The notes: generated by a model not told the origin, from the sequence alone. A stretch of 38,681 nt of DNA from an uncultured Pelagibacteraceae bacterium (GCA_902521355.1 CABYRT010000009.1:1-38681), one strand, 5' to 3'. Numbered from the stretch's first letter, positions 22,290 to 30,266 are shown. Numbers and translations are program-made.

Positions 22290-22297
22290 AGAGGGAG
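22290..22297 (+). promoter_or_regulatory. Strong ribosome binding site of proteorhodopsin
   Basis: The purine run AGAGGGAG ends 6 bases before the ATG at 22304. Most genes in the window lack any clear Shine-Dalgarno sequence, so this one stands out and suggests high translation. Confidence 0.7.
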
Positions 22298-22303
22298 TTT
22301 TTT

Positions 22304-23074
22304 ATGAAAAAACTTAAAATGTTTGCATTAGCAGCAGTGGCTTTATTTGGTCTTACTGGTGCAGCAAACGCAGCAACTGCTATGTTAGCTTCTGACGACT
22401 TCGTTGGGATTTCCTTTTGGGTAATCGCAATGGGTATGGCAGCAGCTACAGTATTCTTCTTCATGGAAAGAAATACTGTTGCAGCAGGCTGGAAAACTTC
22501 AGTAACAGTAGCTGGTCTTGTAACTGGTGTTGCATTCATTCACTACATGTACATGAGAGATGTATGGGTAATGACTGGAGATTCTCCAACAGTATATAGA
22601 TATATTGATTGGTTAATCACTGTACCATTACAGATGATCGAGTTTTACTTAATTCTAGCAGCAGTTAAGAAAATCCCAGGAGCAATATTCTGGAGATTAT
22701 TAATTGGTTCGCTTGTGATGTTAATTGGTGGATACTTAGGAGAAGCAGGTTACATCAATGCTATGCTTGGTTTTATAGTCGGTATGGCTGGATGGATCTA
22801 CATCTTATATGAAGTATTCTCTGGTGAAGCTGGAAAAATTGCAGCTAAAACTGGAAACAAGCCATTAGCAACTGCATGGGGCGCTATGAGAATGATCGTA
22901 ACAATCGGTTGGGCTATTTACCCATTAGGTTACATTTTTGGTTACCTAGTAGGTGGAGTAGACGCTAACTCATTGAACGTGATTTACAACTTAGCAGACT
23001 TCATCAACAAAATTGCTTTTGGTCTAGTAATCTGGTCAGCAGCAGTTTCACAAGGTGGAGCACGAGCTAGATAA
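22304..23074 (+). CDS. Proteorhodopsin, predicted blue-absorbing proton pump
   Basis: Seven-helix retinal protein, a light-driven outward proton pump of the inner membrane. A cleavable signal peptide (about 1-23, ending ANA) precedes the helices. The retinal lysine is K236 in DFINKIAFG. The proton acceptor is D102 and the donor E113 within RYIDWLITVPLQMIEF, with T106 completing the pump-type D-T-E set. H80 is the acceptor-associated histidine. Q110 sits at the spectral tuning site (position 105 of green proteorhodopsin), predicting blue absorption. Codons favour C-ending forms (TTC, ATC, TAC, AAC) more than neighbours do, consistent with high expression. It is followed by its own terminator. 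Confidence 0.97.
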   Translation: MKKLKMFALAAVALFGLTGAANAATAMLASDDFVGISFWVIAMGMAAATVFFFMERNTVAAGWKTSVTVAGLVTGVAFIHYMYMRDVWVMTGDSPTVYRYIDWLITVPLQMIEFYLILAAVKKIPGAIFWRLLIGSLVMLIGGYLGEAGYINAMLGFIVGMAGWIYILYEVFSGEAGKIAAKTGNKPLATAWGAMRMIVTIGWAIYPLGYIFGYLVGGVDANSLNVIYNLADFINKIAFGLVIWSAAVSQGGARAR

Positions 23075-23095
23075 TTAGCTTTTAATATTAAAAAG

Positions 23096-23131
23096 AGGCG
23101 GGTATGCTAAAACATACCTGCCTTTTTTTTT
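23096..23131 (+). terminator. Intrinsic terminator after proteorhodopsin
   Basis: An 11-bp stem (23096-23106 with 23113-23123, including one G-U pair) closes the six-base loop CTAAAA and is followed by a T run to 23131. The stem is GC-rich against a very AT-rich background. It separates proteorhodopsin from the ferredoxin unit 78 bp downstream. Confidence 0.92.
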
Positions 23132-23162
23132 GGACTAAAAATAGAAAATGCTAAATTTCAAA

Positions 23163-23183
23163 AATTTGCCGCAGTCGCAAATT
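23163..23183. promoter_or_regulatory. Inverted repeat upstream of ferredoxin, candidate operator
   Basis: AATTTGC and GCAAATT flank a 7-bp spacer, about 25 bp upstream of the ferredoxin ATG and past the proteorhodopsin terminator. The dyad resembles a transcription-factor site; the TTTGC/GCAAA half-sites recall Fur-superfamily boxes, but I cannot assign a regulator. No T run follows, so it is not an intrinsic terminator. Confidence 0.4.
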
Positions 23184-23208
23184 AGTTTATAAGAATTATT
23201 TATTAAAT

Positions 23209-23532
23209 ATGGCAAAAATCAAATACATAGAATTCAATGGTACGGAACATGAAGCAGATGTTGCAAACGGTCTTAGTGTAATGGAAGGTGCTATACAAAA
23301 TGATATCCCAGGCATAGATGCAGATTGTGGAGGTGGAATGTCATGTGCAACTTGTCATGTATATATTAATGATGACGAATGGTTCAGAAAACTCCCAGAA
23401 AAAGAAATGGGCGAAGATGATATGTTAGATCAAGCCTTTGAACCAAAATCTAATAGCAGATTAAGTTGCCAATTAATCGTCTCTGATGATTTAGATGGAT
23501 TGACAGTCCATATGCCGGAGAAACAAGTTTAA
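23209..23532 (+). CDS. Adrenodoxin-type 2Fe-2S ferredoxin
   Basis: Small soluble electron carrier. The four cluster ligands are C40, C46, C49 and C87 (C-x5-C-x2-C-x37-C), the adrenodoxin/putidaredoxin spacing. An acidic patch (DDEW and GEDDMLDQAF) lies between them where partner reductases and cytochromes P450 dock in relatives. At 107 aa it has usual length. Its stop overlaps the reductase start (TAATG), so the two are very likely partners. A role in Fe-S cluster assembly (Fdx-like) is the main alternative; no isc or suf genes are nearby. Confidence 0.92.
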   Translation: MAKIKYIEFNGTEHEADVANGLSVMEGAIQNDIPGIDADCGGGMSCATCHVYINDDEWFRKLPEKEMGEDDMLDQAFEPKSNSRLSCQLIVSDDLDGLTVHMPEKQV

Positions 23533-24548
23533 TGATTAAAACAGATGTAGTAATTATTGGAGCAGGACCCACAGGTTTATTCTGTGCACACCAATTAGGG
23601 ATAATCGGATTAAAATGTGAAATTGTAGACAATTTAGATAAAATTGGAGGACAATGTATTGAGCTTTATCCAGACAAACCAATTTATGATATTCCTGCAG
23701 TTCCTAAATGTACAGGAGAAGAACTTACAAATAATTTAATTGAACAAATAAAACCTTTTAATTTTAACTTTCATTTAAGTGACAGAGTTCAAGAATTAAA
23801 AAATGAAAACAATAAATGGTTAGTTAAAACATTAAATGGAAAAGAATTTGAAACACCTAATATTGTCATAGCAGGTGGCGTAGGTTCTTTTGAACCAAGA
23901 AAATTCCCAACTAAAAGTGCTGAAAAGTATGACGGAAAATCTGTTTTATATTCAATAAAAGACAAAACTATTTTTAAAGATAAATCAGTAGTTATTTTTG
24001 GAGGTGGAGATAGTGCTCTTGATTGGGCTATAGAATTATCTAATTCATCAAAAGTAACTCTTGTTCACAGAAGAGATGAATTCAGAGGTGCACCAGCCAG
24101 TGTTCAAAAAATAAAAGAATTAAGTGATAATAAAACTATTGATTTAATTACTAAATATTTAATTAAAGATGTTAAAGGAAATGGCTCATTAGAAAGTGTA
24201 GAAATAAAAAGTGAAACAGGTGAAAGTAAAGTTATAAAAGCTGATTATGTCTTGGGCTTTTTTGGATTAATAATGCAATTAGGACCTATCGCAGAGTGGG
24301 GTCTAAATTTAGATAAAAAAACAATTCCAGTAAATACAGAAAATTTTGAAACAAATAAAAAAGGAATATTTGCAATTGGGGATATCTGTACCTATCCAGG
24401 CAAATTAAAGTTAATACTTTCAGGCTTTCATGAAGGAGCATTAGCTGCAAGGGGCTGCTTTAAATATGCAAGACCAGATGAAAAATATAGATTTGAATTT
24501 ACAACTGCATCCAGCACTATCAAAGATAGATTGGGTGTAAAAGAATGA
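23532..24548 (+). CDS. Thioredoxin-reductase-like ferredoxin/flavodoxin-NADP+ reductase
   Basis: FAD- and NAD(P)-binding reductase that probably moves electrons between NADPH and the ferredoxin encoded just upstream. The FAD dinucleotide motif is GAGPTG (10-15), the NADP motif is GGGDSA (157-162), and GIFAIGDICTYPGKL near 280 is the second FAD motif. There is no CxxC redox pair in the NADP domain, which separates it from true thioredoxin reductase and places it with the YumC-type ferredoxin reductases. At 338 aa it is normal for that group. It overlaps the ferredoxin by one base and the GST by four (ATGA). Confidence 0.9.
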   Translation: MIKTDVVIIGAGPTGLFCAHQLGIIGLKCEIVDNLDKIGGQCIELYPDKPIYDIPAVPKCTGEELTNNLIEQIKPFNFNFHLSDRVQELKNENNKWLVKTLNGKEFETPNIVIAGGVGSFEPRKFPTKSAEKYDGKSVLYSIKDKTIFKDKSVVIFGGGDSALDWAIELSNSSKVTLVHRRDEFRGAPASVQKIKELSDNKTIDLITKYLIKDVKGNGSLESVEIKSETGESKVIKADYVLGFFGLIMQLGPIAEWGLNLDKKTIPVNTENFETNKKGIFAIGDICTYPGKLKLILSGFHEGALAARGCFKYARPDEKYRFEFTTASSTIKDRLGVKE

Positions 24549-25168
24549 TAGAGCTCTTTACTGCTGATACTCCCAATGGCTGGAAAATTAGCATAATGCT
24601 CGAGGAAATTGATTTTAAATACAAACTTACAAAAGTTAATTTGAGTGGAGATCAATTTAAACCAGAATTTAAAAAAATAAGTCCCTTTAATAAAATTCCT
24701 GTAATTATAGATCATGAGAATGATAAGACTGTATTCGAGTCTGGAGTTATACTTATGTATTTGGGCGAGAAAAGTAAAAAACTATATCCGGAAGCAGATA
24801 GGTTAGAGATAAATCAGTGGTTGATGGCTCAAATGGCTATTGTTGGTCCAATGATAGGTCAACATCACCAGTTTCATTATTATCACCAAGGAAAAAGTGA
24901 GTGGGGTGAAGAAAGATACTTCAAAATCACCAGAAAGATTTATGAAGATCTTGAGGCTAGATTGGCTCAAAGTAAGTTTTTAGCAAATGATAAATACTCT
25001 ATTGCTGATATTGCTACATGGTCTTGGATTGCAAGACACAAAAGACACGATATTGGATTAAATAATTTTGAAAACCTATCTAGGTGGTTTGTTGAAATTG
25101 CTCAACGTCCAGCTGTAGTAAAAGGGTTTAAAGCACTAAATAAAGATGCTGAAATAGATTTTCCTTAA
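24545..25168 (+). CDS. Glutathione S-transferase family protein, YfcG/YghU-like
   Basis: Two-domain GST: a thioredoxin-fold domain (1-80) and an all-helical domain. The N-terminal LFTADTPNGWKISIMLEE closely resembles the TPNG active-site start of Nu-class YfcG/YghU proteins, which use glutathione to reduce disulfides rather than to conjugate xenobiotics. FNKIPVI and FESGVILMYLGE supply the glutathione-binding cis-Pro and Glu-Ser. At 207 aa it is normal. Coupling to the reductase by a 4-bp overlap suggests a shared redox role. It overlaps dksA tail-to-tail by 4 bp. Confidence 0.88.
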   Translation: MIELFTADTPNGWKISIMLEEIDFKYKLTKVNLSGDQFKPEFKKISPFNKIPVIIDHENDKTVFESGVILMYLGEKSKKLYPEADRLEINQWLMAQMAIVGPMIGQHHQFHYYHQGKSEWGEERYFKITRKIYEDLEARLAQSKFLANDKYSIADIATWSWIARHKRHDIGLNNFENLSRWFVEIAQRPAVVKGFKALNKDAEIDFP

Positions 25169-25581
25169 TCGTCAGCGTAAACTTTTTCGTCTTTTTCGTG
25201 TTTTTCTTGAGCTGCAATGCAAAGAGTTGCAACTGGTCTTGCCATTAATCTTTTTAAACCTATAGGTTCACCAGTTTCTTCACAAAATCCGTAAGTTCCA
25301 TCTTGAATTTTCTTTAATGCACCATCTATTTTAGAAATTAATTTGATTTGTCTATTAATAGCTCTCATCTCTACATTCTTTTCAGTGTATGAACTTGCTT
25401 GATCAACTATGTCAGCTGATGCACTATTATCATCCATGGATGCTTGAAAAATCGCCTCATTATTAGATCTCTTTAAATCTTTTTTCCACTCCATTAATTT
25501 CATCTTAAAATACGCTAAATGCTTAGCACACATGTATTTCTCTTTTTCTTTTGGAGTATAAGTTTTTGAAATTCTTACCAT
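25165..25581 (-). CDS. dksA: DksA/TraR-family RNA polymerase regulator, two-cysteine type
   Basis: Secondary-channel regulator of RNA polymerase, working with ppGpp in the stringent response. The coiled-coil hairpin is present, with the acidic tip pattern ADIVDQA (D57, D60, A62). The C-terminal zinc-finger position reads C100-x2-T103 and C121-x2-A124, so two of four zinc ligands are replaced, as in the redox-tolerant DksA2 of Pseudomonas. E. coli-like KYMCAKHLAYFKMKLMEWKK (15-34) follows a short basic start. At 138 aa it is slightly shorter than E. coli DksA. A near-consensus promoter lies just upstream. Confidence 0.88.
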   Translation of the reverse strand: MVRISKTYTPKEKEKYMCAKHLAYFKMKLMEWKKDLKRSNNEAIFQASMDDNSASADIVDQASSYTEKNVEMRAINRQIKLISKIDGALKKIQDGTYGFCEETGEPIGLKRLMARPVATLCIAAQEKHEKDEKVYADD

Positions 25582-25603
25582 ACCTAGCTATTTTGAGTTG
25601 GTG

Positions 25604-25631
25604 AATATATTCATGAATAAATGAGTGTCAA
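25604..25631 (-). promoter_or_regulatory. Strong sigma70-type promoter for dksA
   Basis: On the minus strand, TTGACA (25631-25626) and TATATT (25609-25604) are separated by 16 bp, placing transcription start about 10-15 nt before the dksA ATG. The -35 is perfect and the -10 matches five of six. It also argues against the GTG at 25625 as the start of the divergent glycosyltransferase. Confidence 0.65.
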
Positions 25632-25654
25632 GAACGGTTTATTCATATAGATTG

Positions 25655-26980
25655 ATGAAAATGGCCTTAAACAAAAGAAATATAAATAATATTTTTTATA
25701 TTTTTGTAACGACTCACTTAATTCTATGGACAGTTGTTCCAACTATCACAAACTCAAATTTACCTTTGGATACAATTGAAGCTTTGGCCTGGGGTAGTAA
25801 TTTAGATTGGGGATTTAACAAACATCCTCCATTAAGTGCGTTTTTTCCAGAAGTTTTTTTTCAAATATTTGGACCACAAGATTGGGCTTATTATTTTTTA
25901 AGTCAAATTTTTGTAGTTGTGTCTTTTTTCATTATTTTTAAATTATCACAGGAAATTCTTAATGATGGCACTTTGAGTTTGTTATCAGTTTTTCTTATTG
26001 AAGGGATATACTTCTATAATTTCACAACTCCAGAATTTAATGTAAATGTTTGTCAATTACCTTTTTGGTGTTTGACGGTTTATTATACTTGGAAAATATA
26101 TATTAGTAAAAAAATTGAGCTTTATGATTGCATCTTGTTAGGAGCTGTAGCAGCATTTGGTATTTTATCAAAATATCTTTTTGTATATTTATTAGTCACA
26201 ATAGATTTATTGTTTGCATATTTAATATTTTTTAAAAAATCAAAAAAATTTGATTTTAAATATTTAGTTTCATTAGAAGTATTTTTTGTAATTTTAATTC
26301 CACATATAATTTGGTTATTCAACAACGATTTTATTACTATCAAGTATGGTTTTGCTCGTGCAGGTTTGGATGAAGGACAAATAATAAATCATCTTAAATA
26401 TCCATTGATATTCACATTGAAACAAATTGGTATTTTAATACCATTTTTAATTTTAGTTTGGTTACTAATGAAAAAAATACCCAAAAAATTAAATTTAAAA
26501 GATGAGAAACTTTTATTTTTAATATTTATTAATTTAGTCCCTATAATATTAGTATTTATGACTGCGTTAATAACTGGATCAAAGATTAGAACCATGTGGA
26601 TGACGCCTTTTTACTTATTCTTTGGAACTTTATTTATTTACCTTTTAAAAACTCAAATAAACATTAAGAAACTAAATTCTTTTTTAATAGGATTTATATT
26701 TTTATTTTTATTATCTCCAATTTTGTACGGTTATGTCTCAATATCTCAGACTGATAAGAGGACTGATTATCCTGGAAGAGATATAGCTATAAAAGTTCAA
26801 ATGGCATGGTACGAACAACATGATGAACCTATTAAATATGTCCTTGGTGATGAATGGACAGCTGGAAATTTATCATATCACATTAATTCAAGGCCTATTT
26901 GGAAAGGCTTTGTTACAAAGGAAAAATTGAATTCATTTGATAAATATATGTGTATTGATAAGATTTGCGTTGGGTCATAG
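25655..26980 (+). CDS. ArnT/PMT-like membrane glycosyltransferase
   Basis: Polytopic inner-membrane protein with about ten hydrophobic segments, of the dolichyl-phosphate-mannose mannosyltransferase/ArnT superfamily. These enzymes transfer a sugar from a polyprenyl-phosphate donor to lipid or protein at the periplasmic face. The first periplasmic loop has the superfamily acidic residues and histidine motif LDTIEALAWG and FNKHPPLSAF. At about 441 aa it is shorter than ArnT, with a small C-terminal soluble part. I chose ATG 25655 (or 25661); an upstream GTG at 25625 would overlap the dksA promoter. The next gene, a GT2 enzyme, could supply the lipid-linked sugar. Confidence 0.8.
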   Translation: MKMALNKRNINNIFYIFVTTHLILWTVVPTITNSNLPLDTIEALAWGSNLDWGFNKHPPLSAFFPEVFFQIFGPQDWAYYFLSQIFVVVSFFIIFKLSQEILNDGTLSLLSVFLIEGIYFYNFTTPEFNVNVCQLPFWCLTVYYTWKIYISKKIELYDCILLGAVAAFGILSKYLFVYLLVTIDLLFAYLIFFKKSKKFDFKYLVSLEVFFVILIPHIIWLFNNDFITIKYGFARAGLDEGQIINHLKYPLIFTLKQIGILIPFLILVWLLMKKIPKKLNLKDEKLLFLIFINLVPIILVFMTALITGSKIRTMWMTPFYLFFGTLFIYLLKTQINIKKLNSFLIGFIFLFLLSPILYGYVSISQTDKRTDYPGRDIAIKVQMAWYEQHDEPIKYVLGDEWTAGNLSYHINSRPIWKGFVTKEKLNSFDKYMCIDKICVGS

Positions 26981-26982
26981 TT

Positions 26983-27087
26983 ATGAAATTCAATAAAAAC
27001 ATACTATTCATCGTCTTTATTGTTGTAATAATAGAGTTGTCTGGACATGGAATTGTAGCCTCATTACTGAGGTTGCTTGCAAGTTAA
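26983..27087 (+). CDS. 34-residue single-helix membrane microprotein (putative)
   Basis: ATG at 26983 opens a 34-codon frame that exactly fills the gap between two glycosyltransferase genes: it begins 2 bp after one stop and ends 4 bp before the next ATG. The product has a basic start (MKFNKN), one strongly hydrophobic segment (about residues 7-18, with charge and glycines after it), and a basic tail (SLLRLLAS). I do not recognise a family. The tight packing and hydrophobic character suggest a real gene, perhaps an accessory subunit of a neighbouring transferase, but short A/T-rich frames also arise by chance. Confidence 0.5.
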   Translation: MKFNKNILFIVFIVVIIELSGHGIVASLLRLLAS

Positions 27088-27091
27088 ATAA

Positions 27092-27961
27092 ATGAAAATT
27101 ACTATTTTAACACCAGTTTATAATGACTGGAAATCAGCTTCAAAATTAATTGAAGAAATAAATTCAATTGTAAAAGACTTAGATGCAGAATTTTCTCTTG
27201 TCATTGTCAATGATGCATCAACTGAGGAAAAACCAACCTCTATCTCCAATACAGAAAATTTATTATCGATTGAAATTTTAAATATTAAAAACAATCAGGG
27301 ACATGGAAGATGTATTGCAACAGGACTTAAACATATATTTCAAAATAAAGAATTTGATTACGTAATTCCAATGGATTCAGATGGTGAAGATAGACCCGAA
27401 GAAATCAAAAGTTTTCTAGAATACATAAAATATGACGAAGGAAAACCAATTGTAGGAGAAAGAGTAAAAAGATCTGAAAATTTTATTTTTAAAATTTGTT
27501 ATCATTTCCATAAAACAATCACTTACGTTTTTACTGGTCACTCAATAAAATTTGGAAATTATACTTGTCTTCCAAAATCAACTGTTGAGAAATTAATCAA
27601 CGATAAATCTACTTGGTGCAGCTTTTCAGGAGCATTAGCAAAATTAGAAAAAGATAGATCTTCATCTCCTTCAGAAAGAGGGGCAAGATATTTTGGTCCT
27701 TCCAAGATGAGTTTTAAAAATTTGATTAAACATTCTTTAGCAATCATAGCTGTTTTTAAATCTACAGTTATTATTCGATCAATTTTATTTTATGCTATTT
27801 ATTTAATATTAATGGCTGATTACATAAGCATTGTTACAGCTATTCCATTAGGTCTAATTATAGCTTTTGGATTATCAGTTGTAATGATTGGAAGAAGAGA
27901 AAATTTGGAGGAATTAAATAATTCTTTAAATAATATTGGAAGTATAGATACTATAAAATAA
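27092..27961 (+). CDS. Family 2 glycosyltransferase, polyprenyl-phosphate sugar synthase-like
   Basis: GT-A fold transferase that probably loads a sugar from a nucleotide donor onto polyprenyl phosphate or a glycan. The start ILTPVYNDWKSASKLIEEI, VNDASTEE near residue 40, and the metal-binding MDSDGEDRPEEI near 94 (DSD) are family motifs. RGARYFGPSKMSFKNLIKHS near 196 resembles the acceptor-side segment of DPM1/GtrB-like enzymes, and two transmembrane helices follow (about 225-270). At 289 aa it is typical of GtrB-like proteins. Position next to a PMT-type transferase suggests a donor-synthase/transferase pair. Confidence 0.83.
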   Translation: MKITILTPVYNDWKSASKLIEEINSIVKDLDAEFSLVIVNDASTEEKPTSISNTENLLSIEILNIKNNQGHGRCIATGLKHIFQNKEFDYVIPMDSDGEDRPEEIKSFLEYIKYDEGKPIVGERVKRSENFIFKICYHFHKTITYVFTGHSIKFGNYTCLPKSTVEKLINDKSTWCSFSGALAKLEKDRSSSPSERGARYFGPSKMSFKNLIKHSLAIIAVFKSTVIIRSILFYAIYLILMADYISIVTAIPLGLIIAFGLSVVMIGRRENLEELNNSLNNIGSIDTIK

Positions 27962-27977
27962 ATTAATATAAAAAATT

Positions 27978-28988
27978 ATGAAAAAAACTTTACTAATATT
28001 ATCTGTATGTTTGTTCTTATTTTCAAATTTTTCATACGCAGAAAAACAACACACAAAAATGAAAAAAAAAGAGAAAAAAGATTTTGCACATTTCGTGCTT
28101 AAGGCCCAATTAGATAATAAAATGGTTTTTACTAAAAGAAATGTACCTAATCGTAAAGGTCTGTATAAGTTTTTTGATAAATTCGAGGATAATATGGGTG
28201 TCTCTGAAAAAGGAATTGAATTTAATTTAAGTTATTCAGACATAGGTGACAAGAATGATTGGGTCAGATGGGGTAAACCTGGTTTTGCTCAAAGGTTTCA
28301 AATTATGGAGCCTTACAAAGAAACTACAAAAAAAGGCAAAACAAAATGGTATAGGATTGCTTATTTTATTCCCAATGAAATAGATACTGAGCAACACAAT
28401 ATCTCTTTATTTGATTTTAAGATGCTTTACGGAAAACCTGAAAAAGCAGTAGGACCTAGTTTCAACTATAACAATAATAAATTTATTTGGTTATTTAATG
28501 GTCCTAATTATAGAGTCGCTAAAAATGAAGTTGGGGAGCAATATTTCTTTGAAGGTTATGTTGTTCATTTTGATCAAAAATTTAAACCACTAAAAGGAAA
28601 ATGGGTAAATATTTTAGTTAATGCTAAATGGGCAAAAGATGGATTTTTGCATTTATGGATTGATGGAAAGTTAAGATCTAGTTATTTTGGAGATGTATTA
28701 GGTGGAGCTTCTAGTGTGAGATTTAAATTTGGACCGTACAGAAATTATATGACTGCTGCCACAGATAAAGGTTTAAAAATAAAAGATGCAATTATTCGTT
28801 ATTCTAACGTTGGTAAAGCTGATACCTGTGATGAGTTATGGAGTGGCTGTGACGAAGTAAAAGGACAACTAAAAAATCAATCTCAAGTTCATGGTGTAAT
28901 TGGTGTTGCTCTCTGTAAACCAGCTGACGAGGATAAAGAGGGTACTTGTGAAGATCTCGGCTATCCAGGAAACCCCAAACCTTTTTAA
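27978..28988 (+). CDS. Secreted polysaccharide-lyase-like protein (heparin lyase I-like fold)
   Basis: Exported protein with a clear Sec signal (residues 1-21, cleavage after FSYA) then a lysine-rich linker. The middle resembles the beta-jelly-roll polysaccharide lyase family related to heparin lyase I: an FDFKMLYGKPEKAVGPSF strand, then GKWVNILVNAKWAKDGFLHLWIDGKL and a FKFGPYRNYM strand. I could not confirm the lyase catalytic residues, so activity is unproven. The last 60 residues hold four cysteines (DTCDELWSGCDE, ALCKPADE, GTCEDLG), probably disulfide-bonded. A glycan-binding or structural role is possible. It abuts umuC tail-to-tail with no gap. Confidence 0.6.
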   Translation: MKKTLLILSVCLFLFSNFSYAEKQHTKMKKKEKKDFAHFVLKAQLDNKMVFTKRNVPNRKGLYKFFDKFEDNMGVSEKGIEFNLSYSDIGDKNDWVRWGKPGFAQRFQIMEPYKETTKKGKTKWYRIAYFIPNEIDTEQHNISLFDFKMLYGKPEKAVGPSFNYNNNKFIWLFNGPNYRVAKNEVGEQYFFEGYVVHFDQKFKPLKGKWVNILVNAKWAKDGFLHLWIDGKLRSSYFGDVLGGASSVRFKFGPYRNYMTAATDKGLKIKDAIIRYSNVGKADTCDELWSGCDEVKGQLKNQSQVHGVIGVALCKPADEDKEGTCEDLGYPGNPKPF

Positions 28989-30266
28989 TTAAGCTCTAAT
29001 TGTCGGCAAACAATAGAAATCAGCAGTATCTATCTTTGAGTTATAATCCCTTTTCATGCTCCATGATTTTCTAACGCCAGCACTTGCAAGACTTAGTGTA
29101 GATCTACCATATCTATAATTTGTATTATCAATTGATCTCATTAATCTATTAATTCTCTCATCTTTCGCTGATGAAAATAAGTTTTCATTATTTTCAGCAT
29201 CTGTTAATCCAGTTAGCATCACTCCTGCTTTTTGATAACGATGTCCTTTTCTAAAAATTACTTTTAAGACAGATAAAGCATTTTTTACTATCTCTATACT
29301 ATTGTTAGTTGCTATAGGAAAATCAACAGTTCTGGAGTTTGAATAAAAACCAAATTGTTTTTGAAATGGACTTGTTCTAACAAATACCATAACTGCTTTT
29401 GCAACAAGGTTTTCAGATCTTATCTTTTCTGATGCATTTAAACAATAACTAGCAACAGCTTCTTCAAGTTCCTGAAATCTCTCTATTCTTTTTCCAAATG
29501 ATCTCGATACTACACAGCTTTTTCTTTTTGATGCAGTTTTTTCTAAATCAATACAAGGTACACCCCTAAGTTCCATTGCAGTTCTTGAACTTAGAACATT
29601 TGAGGATTTTTTAATCCAGGTGTTTGATTTATTTTTTAATTGTTTAGCATTATAAATTCCATTTTTTTGATAAAACTTTGTCATCTGTCTTCCAACACCC
29701 CAAACATCGTTAATATCAATTTTTTCAAGAATAGGATCGAGATTTTCTATTCCAATTAAACTTGTAACACCTGATTGTTTTTTCTTAGCTATATGATTTG
29801 CAACTTTGCTTAAAGTTTTAGTTTTAGCTATTCCTATACTTGTTGGAATACCAGTCCACTTTAAAACTGTTTCTCTAATTTCTCTTCCAACTTGCTCTAC
29901 TTCATTATCAGAAAAATTTGATAAATCCATAAATGCTTCATCAATTGAATAAACTTCAATATCGGAGTTAAATCTTTTTAAAGTTCTCATTACTCTTCTA
30001 GATAAATCTCCATATAAAGAATAATTTGATGAGAATACTTGTACATCATTTTTGATAATAATATCTTTTGCTTTAAAGTAAGGTTCACCCATTTTAATTC
30101 CCAAAGCTTTTGCTTCAGTGGATCTTGAAACTATACAGCCATCATTATTAGATAAAACCACAACAGGTTTTTTTCTTATTTTTGGATTAAATAGTCTTTC
30201 ACAAGAAACATAGAAAGAATTACAGTCAACTAGTGCTAATTTTTTAGTGTACTGAATGTATGACAT
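28989..30266 (-). CDS. umuC: Y-family DNA polymerase V catalytic subunit UmuC
   Basis: Error-prone translesion polymerase. Active-site carboxylates are visible: D14 in ALVDCNSFYVSCE and D109-E110 in VYSIDEAFMDL. SNNDGCIVSRSTEAKALGIKMGEPYF (about 39-64) is the UmuC-specific finger region, which separates it from DinB. A helix-hairpin-helix (IDINDVWGVGRQM) and little-finger domain follow. At 425 aa it is full length. It overlaps umuD by 23 bp and is expected to be co-transcribed from the LexA-controlled promoter upstream of umuD. Confidence 0.96.
   Translation of the reverse strand: MSYIQYTKKLALVDCNSFYVSCERLFNPKIRKKPVVVLSNNDGCIVSRSTEAKALGIKMGEPYFKAKDIIIKNDVQVFSSNYSLYGDLSRRVMRTLKRFNSDIEVYSIDEAFMDLSNFSDNEVEQVGREIRETVLKWTGIPTSIGIAKTKTLSKVANHIAKKKQSGVTSLIGIENLDPILEKIDINDVWGVGRQMTKFYQKNGIYNAKQLKNKSNTWIKKSSNVLSSRTAMELRGVPCIDLEKTASKRKSCVVSRSFGKRIERFQELEEAVASYCLNASEKIRSENLVAKAVMVFVRTSPFQKQFGFYSNSRTVDFPIATNNSIEIVKNALSVLKVIFRKGHRYQKAGVMLTGLTDAENNENLFSSAKDERINRLMRSIDNTNYRYGRSTLSLASAGVRKSWSMKRDYNSKIDTADFYCLPTIRA

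Noticed and set aside
22090..22303. Riboswitch or small RNA upstream of proteorhodopsin
   Set aside because: I saw no structured GC-containing element or known aptamer pattern; only promoter-like boxes and an AT palindrome.
22219..22539. 106-aa minus-strand frame antisense to the proteorhodopsin start
   Set aside because: Mirror of the coding frame of an alanine/valine-rich signal and helix; no ribosome binding site and no family resemblance.
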